This document shows, piece by piece, positions 8,559-15,913 of a stretch of 64,000 bases of DNA; position 1 is the first letter of the stretch; every line of letters begins with the position of its first letter. This DNA comes from Acidimicrobiia bacterium (GTDB taxonomy: Bacteria; Acidobacteriota; Vicinamibacteria; Vicinamibacterales; SCN-69-37), in assembly GCA_016871335.1 (NCBI GenBank), contig VFZF01000013.1, positions 1-64,000 of the forward strand, written 5' to 3'. The notes below the pieces were generated by a model, which was not told the origin of the DNA, made no database searches, and saw nothing but the letters and a program-made list of their open reading frames with translations. The position numbers and the translations under genes were made by a program.

Positions 8559-10451
8559 ATGAACGGCGTGAACCTGCTGGCATTTCTCACCGGCGTGTTG
8601 CTGTACTCGATGCTGGTGGCACTGGTGGTCCACGGCGCGCGCGTCGGCGGCCGGGACTGGTGGGCGAGGCGTGACCGGCTGCCGCTGCTGACCGGTGTTG
8701 CTGGACTCATCTGGAACCTCGGCGGACTGATTGCCGCCTGGATCGGTGCTGTCACCGGGGTGCCGGCGCCCGCGTGGCTCCAGGCCGCTAGCTTTGCCGC
8801 GCTGGGCACCCTGCCGGCGTTCATCGTGCATTCCCTCTTTCAGGGAGGGGAACGGGTCGCAGGGCCGCGCGTGAAGTTCGCGATTTCTGCCTTCGCCTAT
8901 GTGCTGGTGTCGGCAGCGGCAGGCATCAACGTCTGGGCGGCAGCGCACGGCGACACCGTGCCGGCACGCCTGGCGGTCTGGCTCCTCACGGGCGGGTTTA
9001 CGGCGTTGACGGCCGTGATGCTCGTCGTGTCACGGGGCGGGCCAGTGGGGCGCCGCGGGGTCTGGGTGGCCGCCCTGTCGATCTTCGCCGTGTCGTCCTG
9101 GCACTTCGAGCCGCACGGACCTGGCACCGCCTGGTGGATCGAGCTCTTGTTGCACCATGCCTCAATCCCGCTGGCATTGGCCATCCTGCATCAGGACTAC
9201 CGGTTCGCATTTGCCGACCTGTTCCTCAAACATGCGCTGGCCCTGCTGGCGCTGATGGGCATTTCAGCGACGCTGATGGCCATTGCCATCGTCCCCCTCG
9301 TTCGAGGAGATTTCTCGCTGGCCCTCGAGCCGCAGGCGGCGGCGCTGGCGGTGTTGTTGTGGGCGGCGACCGCCGCCAGCTTCCCGCTCCTGGTCCGTAC
9401 GGCCAGCCGGCTGGTTGACCGCATCGTGTTGCGGCGCCCCGACTACGCGGAGACCCTCGTGCATCTTGACCATGCCTTGCAGGAGTCGTTGACGGAAGAT
9501 GCGGTTCGCCAGGCGGTCTCCGTTGCGGTGTCGTCGGCGTTGCACGCGGAAGACCTCGAGTGGCTGGCGGATCCCGTCGCCGCCACCGACCGCCGCGGTG
9601 TCATTGTCGGCACGGCGACCCGGGCATACGGTCCGGACAGTGCGGCGTTGCTGCGGCCTGACACGGTGTCCGATCCCAGGGTCGCGATTCGGATCGGTGC
9701 GCTGGGGAAGGGTCGTCGCTTGTTGTCCGACGATCAGGAACTGCTGGCGGAGGTGGCGCGGCTGGTAGCGCGGCGACTGGACTCGCTGCGGGTGGCCAAC
9801 GAGCGGCTCGAGGCGTCGGTGCGCGAGCAGCGGATGCAGCAGCTGGCGACCGAGGCGGAACTGCGGGCGCTGCGTTCCCAGATCAACCCGCACTTTCTGT
9901 TCAACGCACTGACCACGATCGGATACCTCATTCAAACCGCACCCGACCGCGCGCTGCAGACCCTGCTCAAGCTGACCGGTGTTCTGCGCGGCGTGCTCAG
10001 GCAGTCACAGGCCGAGTTCGTACCCCTCCGCGACGAGTTGTCCCTCGTGCGCGACTATCTGGATATCGAGATGGCGCGTTTTGAAGGGCGGCTGCGCGTG
10101 GTTGAGGAGATCGACGAACGTGTCCTGAATGCGTCCGTGCCTCCGTTCATCCTGCAGCCGATCGTCGAGAACGCGGTCAAACACGGCATCGCGCCGATGA
10201 AAGATGGCGGGACCGTCGGCGTCTCCGTGCAGTGGGAGGGACGGACGCTGGTGCTCATCGTCACCGATTCGGGCCAGGGTGCCGCCGCCACGACAGGGGC
10301 CGGTGTGGGCCTGCAGAACGTTGAACGACGCCTGGAGGCGCACTATGGTGCCGCGGCCGCCCTGGTGTTCTCCGCGACGCCTGGCACTGGTGCCACCGTG
10401 CGCCTCAGTCTGCCTCTGGCCCCTGACACATCTTTTCGAGGTCGACCATGA
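8559..10451 (+). CDS. LytS-like sensor histidine kinase
   Basis: The protein has 630 residues from ATG 8559; an in-frame GTG at 8568 is also possible, because a TACAAT hexamer (8555-8560) lies just before it. The N-terminal half has about eight to ten hydrophobic segments, ending near residue 290. A GAF-like linker and coiled region follow, and then the His_kinase internal region LRSQINPHFLFN with the phosphoacceptor histidine at 445. The ATP-binding domain has its N box (VENAVKHG) near 537 and a glycine-rich box (GAGVGLQNVERRL). This is the LytS/YpdA family of membrane kinases. Its stop overlaps the start of the response-regulator gene by four bases, so the two are a cognate pair. Confidence 0.88.
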   Translation: MNGVNLLAFLTGVLLYSMLVALVVHGARVGGRDWWARRDRLPLLTGVAGLIWNLGGLIAAWIGAVTGVPAPAWLQAASFAALGTLPAFIVHSLFQGGERVAGPRVKFAISAFAYVLVSAAAGINVWAAAHGDTVPARLAVWLLTGGFTALTAVMLVVSRGGPVGRRGVWVAALSIFAVSSWHFEPHGPGTAWWIELLLHHASIPLALAILHQDYRFAFADLFLKHALALLALMGISATLMAIAIVPLVRGDFSLALEPQAAALAVLLWAATAASFPLLVRTASRLVDRIVLRRPDYAETLVHLDHALQESLTEDAVRQAVSVAVSSALHAEDLEWLADPVAATDRRGVIVGTATRAYGPDSAALLRPDTVSDPRVAIRIGALGKGRRLLSDDQELLAEVARLVARRLDSLRVANERLEASVREQRMQQLATEAELRALRSQINPHFLFNALTTIGYLIQTAPDRALQTLLKLTGVLRGVLRQSQAEFVPLRDELSLVRDYLDIEMARFEGRLRVVEEIDERVLNASVPPFILQPIVENAVKHGIAPMKDGGTVGVSVQWEGRTLVLIVTDSGQGAAATTGAGVGLQNVERRLEAHYGAAAALVFSATPGTGATVRLSLPLAPDTSFRGRP

Positions 10452-11233
10452 ACACAGCCCCACTGCGTGTAGTCCTTGCGGACGATGAACGGCCCGCGCG
10501 ATCGTACCTGGCCGCCCTGCTGCGCACGATGCCGGACGTCACGATCGTCGGTGAGGCCACCAACGGGACCGAGGCGGTGCAGCTGATCGAACAGGAGTCG
10601 CCGGATGTGGCGTTCCTCGACTTGCAGATGCCGGAGGTGGATGGCCTTGGCGTGGTGCGGCTTGTGAGGAAGGCGAAGCTGCCGTTGGTAATCTTCGTCA
10701 CGGCCTACGACGAATACGCACTGAAGGCGTTCGAGCTCAACGCGGTGGATTATTTGCTCAAACCCGTTGATGAAGCGCGGCTGCGTGAGGCCGTGCGTCG
10801 TGCCCACGACAGGCTGGAGCGCGCGGACTTGCGCGACGCGGCTGCGGGCAACGTGCAGGCAGCGGTGCGTGAATATGACGCCACGGCGCCGCCGACCCGT
10901 CTGGTTCGGATCCCCGTGCGACTCAAGAACGACTTCCTGCTGCTGCCCGTCTCGGCGTTGGCCTCGATCGTGGCCGACGGGGAACTGCTGCACCTGACGA
11001 CGCTCAAGCAGGAGCGCTATGTGATCGCCTATCGCCTGAAGGACCTTGAAGCACGTCTGGACCCGGCACGTTTTGTCCGCCTCGGACGAGGCACCCTGGT
11101 CGCGATCGATGCCGTGACACGCATCACACCGATGCCGGGTGGCTTGTATGTGGTCGCGCTGTCCACGGGGCAACAGCTCGACGTGTCCCGCATCCAGTCG
11201 CGGGTGCTCAGGGAGCGGGTGTTGCGACTCTGA
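10448..11233 (+). CDS. LytTR-family response regulator
   Basis: The 261-residue regulator has an N-terminal receiver domain (residues 6-120) with acidic residues D12, D13 and E14, the phosphoacceptor D58 in FLDLQMP, a T/Y switch pair and K106 in LLKPVD. Residues 150-261 form a LytTR DNA-binding domain (pattern LVRIPVRLKNDFLLLPV, ending in VSRIQSRVLRERV). It is translationally coupled to the kinase gene by an ATGA overlap. LytTR regulators bind paired direct repeats near their target promoters. The targets here are unknown; the divergent ABC operon is the nearest candidate. Its stop codon abuts the stop of the convergent ADOP remnant with no spacer. Confidence 0.93.
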   Translation: MNTAPLRVVLADDERPARSYLAALLRTMPDVTIVGEATNGTEAVQLIEQESPDVAFLDLQMPEVDGLGVVRLVRKAKLPLVIFVTAYDEYALKAFELNAVDYLLKPVDEARLREAVRRAHDRLERADLRDAAAGNVQAAVREYDATAPPTRLVRIPVRLKNDFLLLPVSALASIVADGELLHLTTLKQERYVIAYRLKDLEARLDPARFVRLGRGTLVAIDAVTRITPMPGGLYVVALSTGQQLDVSRIQSRVLRERVLRL

Positions 11234-12644
11234 CTACTCCCTGAGCACACTCGCGGGATCAACCCGCAGAGCCGCCCGAGCGGGCACAAGTGTGGCCACC
11301 AGTGCGACAAGGGCGAGCACAAACGGGCCGGCGACAAACAGCGAGATCTCCATCGACACCACGCCGAAGAGCGCACTTTCCATCACTTTCGCAAGCGCCA
11401 CGCCAATCGCGATGCCAACAACGATACCGATGCCGGCCAGGCGCAGGCCCTGGCCCAGCGTCAGTCGAAGCACGCTGCGAGCTGTGGCGCCCAACGCCAT
11501 GCGTACGCCGATCTCGTGACGACGCTGGGCGACGTAGTGGGCCATGACCCTGTAGATGCCGGCGATCAGCAGCAGGAGAAGCGCCGACGCCTGCCAGATG
11601 CCGATGACGTGCGGCAGGCCGTAGTCCACCATCGCGGCCTCAAAGTCCTGGACCACGAGGGAATACTCGCGGTTGCCCTCGTGGGCTTCCTTCAAGCGCG
11701 CATACGCTGCCGTCATTTCGGCTTGCGCCTGTTCAATCGTGACGCCGGGTCCGAGTTCACCGACCACCGTCAGCCATCTCGCCGTGCGGCCGTTGCGCTC
11801 TTCCTCGGTGAAGATGACGGGCGTCCAGAGGTCGGATCCGTTCGGGAAGTCGAACGTGGCCGGCGCGCGACCCACGATCGTGTACGGTTCGCCATCCAGC
11901 TGGACGGTTTTGCCGACGACATCCGGGGCGGCGGCGAAGTTGCGATGCCACAGTGCATCGGAAATCACCACGGTGCGCGGTGCGCCAGGCACCTCGTCCG
12001 CAGGTTGAAAGAAGCGACCGTCACCGGGTGTGAGGCCGAGGCATCGAGAAGAAGTCCGCGCCGACCCGGGAGCCTTGCAGGCGTTCGGGCCGATCACCGC
12101 CCGACAGATTCACATCCCACCAGCTCACCGTCGTCATCCTGGTGATGGCGCCTGCAGAGTGTCGCTTCAGATCCAGATAGCTGCCTGGCGCGACCGATTC
12201 CTGTGGAAACGGCTCGGAGGCGGAGAGTTCCGAGAGCACGACGAGGCGATCGATGCTGGGAATGGCAAAGGGGCGGAGCAGCAGCGCATCCATCATGCCG
12301 AAGGTGGCGGCGTTGAGGCCGAGCCCGACGGCGAGCGTGACGATGATCGCGAGGCTCACGGGCGGTTGGCGCCACAACGCGCGCGTGGCGAGCCGGGCTT
12401 CCGAGAACAGGGTGCGCATCAGAGAGTCCTTTCGGGAGCGGGGGCCGTCTGGTTGTGGAGGTGGTGCAGGAAAGAGGAGGCGGAACGTTTCGCGCCAGTA
12501 CCAGCGCTTGGCGGCAGCACGGCCTTCTCGTGTGGCGATGTCGGCAAACTCTTCGCGCAGGTCGCCAAGCGTCGTCTCGCCCCACACGTCGCCTCGAAGG
12601 CGGCGGATCAGCAGACGTTCGGCTAGACGGGGTGGAGTGATCAT
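11234..12644 (-). pseudogene. Collapsed ADOP permease with prefix domain, frameshifted
   Basis: The 5' part encodes the small prefix domain that PadR-linked ADOP permeases carry (MITPPRLAERLLIRRLRGDV), then a first membrane segment near residues 95-120 and the start of the first periplasmic domain. At about 12040 the frame shifts: removing one C after the ATG of FFSM restores the family sequence LGLTPGDGRFF in the second frame. That frame continues to the first FtsX domain but jumps at LLLLIAGIYRVMAHY straight into the last FtsX domain, ending normally in LRVDPASVLRE. The second periplasmic domain and part of two FtsX domains are therefore missing, at a different point from the other ADOP in this window. 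The PadR gene just upstream is its usual regulator partner. Confidence 0.75.
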
Positions 12645-12647
12645 GTA

Positions 12648-12690
12648 GTCCAGGGGCTTGCCACGCCGTAGCCTTGGCGAAGGCGGGTCC
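12648..12690 (-). repeat. Dispersed repeat, family P1 (copy 1 of 3)
   Basis: Read on the minus strand this is the same 41-43 base unit found at 21475-21515 and inside hyuA at 21674-21715. Its core is GCCTTCGCCAAGGCTACGGC, with short self-complementary parts. This copy lies directly upstream of the start of the collapsed ADOP permease. Confidence 0.7.
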
Positions 12691-12709
12691 AGGGTCCAGG
12701 GTTCGCGAA

Positions 12710-13057
12710 CTAGGTCCTTCGGTCCAGGATTGGCGCCAGGCCGGCTGACATGGTGAGCACGGCGGACTGTGCCTGGCGGACGGCCTGGAGGCCGAGTGGT
12801 GTGACGTCGTAGTAGCGGCGCGCGCGGCCGCCGCGGATCGCCAGGGGTTCACCCATCGTCGAGGCGAGCAGGCCCTTGGCTTCGAGGCGATCGAGGGAGG
12901 TGTGTACTGCGCCGCGTGCGACCGTGCGGCCGGTCTTTTCGACAAGCAGTTGGCGAATCGGCACCGTGTAGGCCTCGATGTCGTCCTGTCGGCACTGCAA
13001 CACGGCGAGCAGCAGCAGGTGTTCGAACTCGCCCACAGGGGGCACGGGTCTGAACAT
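12710..13057 (-). CDS. PadR family transcriptional regulator
   Basis: The protein has 115 residues from ATG 13057 (MFRPVPPVGEFEHL). A winged helix-turn-helix follows: LLLLAVLQ, a recognition region GAVHTSLDRLEAKGLL, and the wing ending in RYYDVTPLGLQAV. PadR proteins repress their own operons and neighbouring transport genes. This one lies directly before an ADOP permease, a common pairing in Acidobacteria. A TACAAT hexamer (complement of 13065-13070) ends seven bases before the chosen start, which suggests a very short or absent leader; an ATG nine bases further upstream would lie too close to it. The partner permease is broken, so the regulator may now control little besides itself or the divergent second PadR gene. 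Confidence 0.85.
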   Translation of the reverse strand: MFRPVPPVGEFEHLLLLAVLQCRQDDIEAYTVPIRQLLVEKTGRTVARGAVHTSLDRLEAKGLLASTMGEPLAIRGGRARRYYDVTPLGLQAVRQAQSAVLTMSAGLAPILDRRT

Positions 13058-13109
13058 AGCCGTCATTGTAGGCAATATGCGGCGCCCTGCGCAAGGGGTT
13101 CCCGGCGCA

Positions 13110-13263
13110 GTGCACAGTGCTCCGTGCACAGTGCTGGGTGCTGGTGCTGGGTGCCTCGTGCTTGGTGCAGGGTGCGCGGCGCCTGCGGCCGCCGCAGCAC
13201 AGAGCACCCAAGCACTGCGCACTGTGCACCAGCACCGAGCACCCAGCACCGTGCACCGTGCAC
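13110..13263. repeat. Low-complexity imperfect inverted repeat of GTGCTGGGTGC type
   Basis: The left half consists of variants of GTGCACAGTGCTGGGTGCT and the right half of the complementary AGCACCCAGCACC type, around a GC-rich centre near 13180-13200. The two halves could pair into a long imperfect cruciform or hairpin. A related one-sided tract is at 50485-50563. It fills the region between two divergent PadR genes, so it could influence both promoters or be inert repeat DNA. Confidence 0.7.
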
Positions 13264-13301
13264 TACGTCAGCCTTGCCCGCAGGGCGAGGCTGACGTAGT
13301 G
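13261..13301. repeat. Near-perfect 19-bp hairpin before the second PadR gene
   Basis: The left arm is CACTACGTCAGCCTTGCCC (13261-13279) and the right arm (13283-13301) is its reverse complement with one G-T mismatch, around a three-base loop. It ends eight bases before the start codon of the downstream PadR-like gene and may be part of its operator or a mobile hairpin. Confidence 0.7.
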
Positions 13302-13309
13302 TAAGACTG

Positions 13310-13588
13310 ATGTCCGACCTTGAAGCCCTCGTTCTCGACTTGCTCGTCGCCAAAGCCCCGACCTACGGCCTTGACCTTGTCCATGCGTCCGGTGGCCGCC
13401 TGAAGCGCGGCAGCGTGTATGTGACGCTTGGCCGCATGGAGCAGAAGGGGTTCGTCACCTCGATGCTCGACGAGCGCCCCGGCGAAGGACCGCCTCGCCG
13501 CCTCTACGAACCCACTGCGTTCGGCATGCGCGCCCTCGTGGCCGCGCGCATCATGGACGGCGATCTTCCACTCGGGGCGTTCAAGTGA
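13310..13588 (+). CDS. PadR-like winged-helix regulator
   Basis: This 92-residue protein is a minimal PadR domain: ALVLDLLVAKAPTYGLDLV (first helices), RLKRGSVYVTLGRMEQKGFV (recognition helix) and a wing ending in RRLYEPTAFGMRALVAAR. It lacks the C-terminal dimerisation helices of longer PadR proteins, as usual for subfamily 2. It is divergent from the other PadR gene, with 252 bases of repeat-rich DNA between. A TAGTGT hexamer (13297-13302) ends seven bases before the ATG and may be a -10 element with a nearly leaderless start. No permease gene follows; the next gene is osmC-like after a repeat tract. Confidence 0.8.
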   Translation: MSDLEALVLDLLVAKAPTYGLDLVHASGGRLKRGSVYVTLGRMEQKGFVTSMLDERPGEGPPRRLYEPTAFGMRALVAARIMDGDLPLGAFK

Positions 13589-13609
13589 TGGGCGGGTGGG
13601 CAGATGGGT

Positions 13610-13697
13610 GGATGGGCTCATGAACCCTGCGTCGAGAACCCCGAACGGAACCGCTGAACCATGAACCGAGGCACCATGAACCGACTGCCGGAGCCAG
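13610..13697. repeat. GAACC-type degenerate repeat tract
   Basis: This stretch between the PadR-like and OsmC genes consists of variants of ATGAACCG and GAACC. The same motif recurs at 25911-26044 and 31008-31053. No gene or regulatory site is visible in it. Confidence 0.55.
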
Positions 13698-13711
13698 GTT
13701 CCACTGGAGAG

Positions 13712-13717
13712 TAGAAT
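13712..13717 (+). promoter_or_regulatory. Candidate -10 element TAGAAT of a leaderless OsmC mRNA
   Basis: TAGAAT lies exactly six bases before the ATG at 13724, so transcription would begin at or next to the start codon. No -35 match or Shine-Dalgarno sequence is seen. The same spacing recurs at 21519, 47908 and 49051. Confidence 0.5.
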
Positions 13718-13723
13718 GGGTGC

Positions 13724-14125
13724 ATGCCCGTCCCCCCCTTGTCGCTCCAGTGGCATGGCGACTTCAAGTTCTCAAATGCCGCAGGGTTCCCTCCGATTCA
13801 GCTCGACAGCGGTGACCCGCACGTGCCGTCCCCGATGCAGGCGCTGGCGTATGGCCTGATGGGATGTATGGCAATGGATGTCGTGTTGATCCTGCAGAAG
13901 GGCCGCCACGATCTGAAAGCGCTGTCCGTGCACTTTGAGGGCGACCGTGCCGAGACGCAGCCGAAGCGGTACACCCGCATGCACGTGCGCTTCGACGTGA
14001 CGGGTGCCGTGCCGGAAGAAGCCGTCGCGCGTGCCATCAAGTTGTCGCACGAGACGTACTGCTCGGTGTCGAACTCCCTGCGGCAGGACATCGATTTCAC
14101 GACGAGCTTCACCATCACCGCCTGA
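13724..14125 (+). CDS. OsmC family protein
   Basis: The 133-residue protein has the OsmC/Ohr fold markers: an N-terminal beta sheet (LQWHGDFKF), the helix with the first reactive cysteine C48 in GLMGCMAMDV, and the second cysteine C113 in HETYCSVSNSL. In this family the cysteine pair reduces organic hydroperoxides; many members of the subgroup with this short N terminus are of unproven substrate. The pattern of GCMAMDVV and the C-terminal sheet resemble the YhfA-like branch more than Ohr. It probably has its own promoter (TAGAAT six bases before the start). Its stop codon is immediately followed by the left arm of a 25-bp inverted repeat that encloses the start of the next gene. Confidence 0.9.
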   Translation: MPVPPLSLQWHGDFKFSNAAGFPPIQLDSGDPHVPSPMQALAYGLMGCMAMDVVLILQKGRHDLKALSVHFEGDRAETQPKRYTRMHVRFDVTGAVPEEAVARAIKLSHETYCSVSNSLRQDIDFTTSFTITA

Positions 14126-14190
14126 GAAAAGGCGTCGGGTGCCTTTTTCGACATTATGACTCACCCGAAAAAGGCACCCGACGCCTTTTC
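14126..14190. repeat. 25-bp perfect inverted repeat enclosing a start codon
   Basis: The arms are 14126-14150 and 14166-14190, with a 15-base loop that contains the ATG (14156) of the acyltransferase gene. The left arm begins right after the TGA of the OsmC gene. The right arm is translated as the first residues of the acyltransferase (PKKAPDAFS). In mRNA the start codon would sit in the loop of a strong stem. It belongs to the class of short palindromes found across this window. Confidence 0.9.
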
Positions 14191-15655
14191 AGGCCGCCGT
14201 ACGTACATCGACTGGCTGCGCGGCATTGCCGTGTTGTGCATGGTCGAGTGGCATGCGGTCGACGCCTGGACGCTCACCAGCGAGCGCGATGGCACCGCGT
14301 TCACGGTCCTCGCGTATCTCGGCGGGTGGGCGGCGCCGCTGTTCCTGTTCCTCGCCGGACTGGCGATTCCCCTCGCGGCAGAATCGAATATTCGAAAAGG
14401 CCTGTCCGTGCGCGAGGCGGCGTGGGCCCTGCAAAAGCGCGGCTGGCAGATTCTTCTCCTCGCGCATCTCTTCAGACTCCAGTCGTATCTGCTGAATCCG
14501 TACGCCGTCTGGCATGGGCTCTTCAAGCCGGACATCCTCAACATCCTCGGACTCGGGATGGTGGCGACCGCCTTCTGCTGGGGGCGTGCAGAGACGCTGC
14601 GAGGCCGGCTCGTGTGGGTGCTCACGCCCGCCATGCTCGCACTTGCATTGACGACCCTTGCGCGCGGTTGGTGGTGGCCCACGCTGCTGCATCCGAGATT
14701 CGAGGCCTATATCCGTCCCAACGGCGGGTTCGGTCAATTTGCGTTGTTCCCGTGGACCACCTACGTCTTCCTCGGTGCGGCACTTGGTCTGTGGATCACG
14801 ATGCAGCGCACTCCCGAGGCCGACCGGCGCTTCCACGGCTACCTCGCCGGTGTGGGACTCCTGCTCGTTGCCGCAGGGTCCCTGTTGTGGCCGCCCTGGT
14901 CCGGCGTCGTCTCGCGCACCGGGGGCATGATTGTCGCCCTCGTCGTGGCGTGGCTGTGGATGCAGCGACCGGGTGCCGCGCGGTGGAGTCCAATCGTCGT
15001 GTTCGGCCAGACGTCGCTGTTCGTCTATTGGGTGCACGTCGAGCTGGCGTACGGCCAGTTCACGCGCGCACTCAAGCGTGGTCTCACTGTGCCGGAGGCC
15101 TTGTTCGCATACGCCGTCTTCATCGCATTGCTCCTATGGGCCGCGCACGCATGGAAGAAGCGGAAGGAGCCCTGGATTCCGTCTCACCTCACGGTACCCG
15201 CCGCGGCTTTGCTCATCGCCGTGTCGCTGCCGACGATGCTGAGCGCGCACGACAGGAACAGTGGCGCCCGGTTGTTGTCGTTGTCCGGCCCTGCTCCTGG
15301 GAACTACACGCTGCGATCTGGGACGCCGGACCTGCCGCAAGGACGGCCGTTCGACTTCATCATTCGCGCCGACGCGATCATGGAGGTCGTTCCACGCCTG
15401 CCGGCGACGATCACCGAATTCCGGATCAGCGGTCTGGTCACGCTGAATGGCAAGCCGCGATGCCATCACCGTGCCCGAAGTCGGTGTCTACCGTGTGCGC
15501 GTGGTGGCGGTCCACGACTTCGGACATCTGGAGGTGCAGCGGGAGGTCGCGCCCGGCGAAACCGTCATCGACCTCGACCTCGCGGGTGCCAATGTGCGCC
15601 TGGTTCTTCTGGTGAATGGCGCCACTCCAGCGAGCCCGGTCATCTTCGTGAGTGA
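14156..15655 (+). CDS. DUF1624/heparan-acetyltransferase-like membrane protein with frameshifted tail
   Basis: The first 365 or so residues form an intact membrane acyltransferase-like domain. RTYIDWLRGIAVLCMVEWHA is the DUF1624/HGSNAT family N terminus with its conserved histidine, and about ten membrane segments follow (to about 15240). Members are predicted to acetylate sugars or glycans at the membrane using acetyl-CoA; the substrate here is unknown. After the last segment a soluble region begins near 15264 that is unusual for the family. At about 15458 the frame breaks: the sensible sequence continues in another frame (see 15264-15797), while this frame runs to 15655 as low-complexity arginine-rich residues. 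The first ten residues come from the right arm of an inverted repeat, so the original start may have been at or after GRRTYIDW. Confidence 0.75.
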   Translation: MTHPKKAPDAFSGRRTYIDWLRGIAVLCMVEWHAVDAWTLTSERDGTAFTVLAYLGGWAAPLFLFLAGLAIPLAAESNIRKGLSVREAAWALQKRGWQILLLAHLFRLQSYLLNPYAVWHGLFKPDILNILGLGMVATAFCWGRAETLRGRLVWVLTPAMLALALTTLARGWWWPTLLHPRFEAYIRPNGGFGQFALFPWTTYVFLGAALGLWITMQRTPEADRRFHGYLAGVGLLLVAAGSLLWPPWSGVVSRTGGMIVALVVAWLWMQRPGAARWSPIVVFGQTSLFVYWVHVELAYGQFTRALKRGLTVPEALFAYAVFIALLLWAAHAWKKRKEPWIPSHLTVPAAALLIAVSLPTMLSAHDRNSGARLLSLSGPAPGNYTLRSGTPDLPQGRPFDFIIRADAIMEVVPRLPATITEFRISGLVTLNGKPRCHHRARSRCLPCARGGGPRLRTSGGAAGGRARRNRHRPRPRGCQCAPGSSGEWRHSSEPGHLRE

Positions 15656-15797
15656 AGGGCCCCAACGGTGCAGTGAAACCGTGGCCGACGCCTGCACCGT
15701 ACCGCTCGAGGAGTTCGAGTGGCTCCGGGTGGAGGGCGGTTTCGAAATCACCAACCTTCCCAATGGATCGCCCGCAACACTTGAATACGGCACGTAG
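15264..15797 (+). pseudogene. Detached beta-rich domain after the acyltransferase frameshift
   Basis: Residues following the last membrane segment (GARLLSLSGPAPG and on) are continued beyond base 15458 in the next frame as AITVPEVGVYRVRVVAVHD and further beta-rich sequence to a TAG at 15797. One extra base near 15458 would join them into PRDAITVPEVG. The region looks like an extracellular beta-sandwich similar in style to the next secreted protein (15914-16762). Either the acyltransferase acquired a C-terminal domain, or a deletion fused it to the 3' end of a neighbouring gene. The frame as sequenced cannot make it. Confidence 0.5.
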
Positions 15798-15913
15798 ACG
15801 TTTACACTTCGAGCACCGGGGGAGAGCGTGGGCGTCAGATAACTGTGGTCCGGGAGTCCAGGGGCCCAGGGGCCAAGGTTCGGGGCTCCATGTGGCGTAG
15901 GCAGGAGTCATTG

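Noticed and set aside
13110-13263. Possible CRISPR array
   Set aside because: The units are short, imperfect, in both orientations and without unique spacers, and there are no cas genes.
14236-15615. Alternative plus-strand frame of 459 codons over the acyltransferase
   Set aside because: The overlapping frame beginning at 14156 has the family motif and membrane helices; this one does not.
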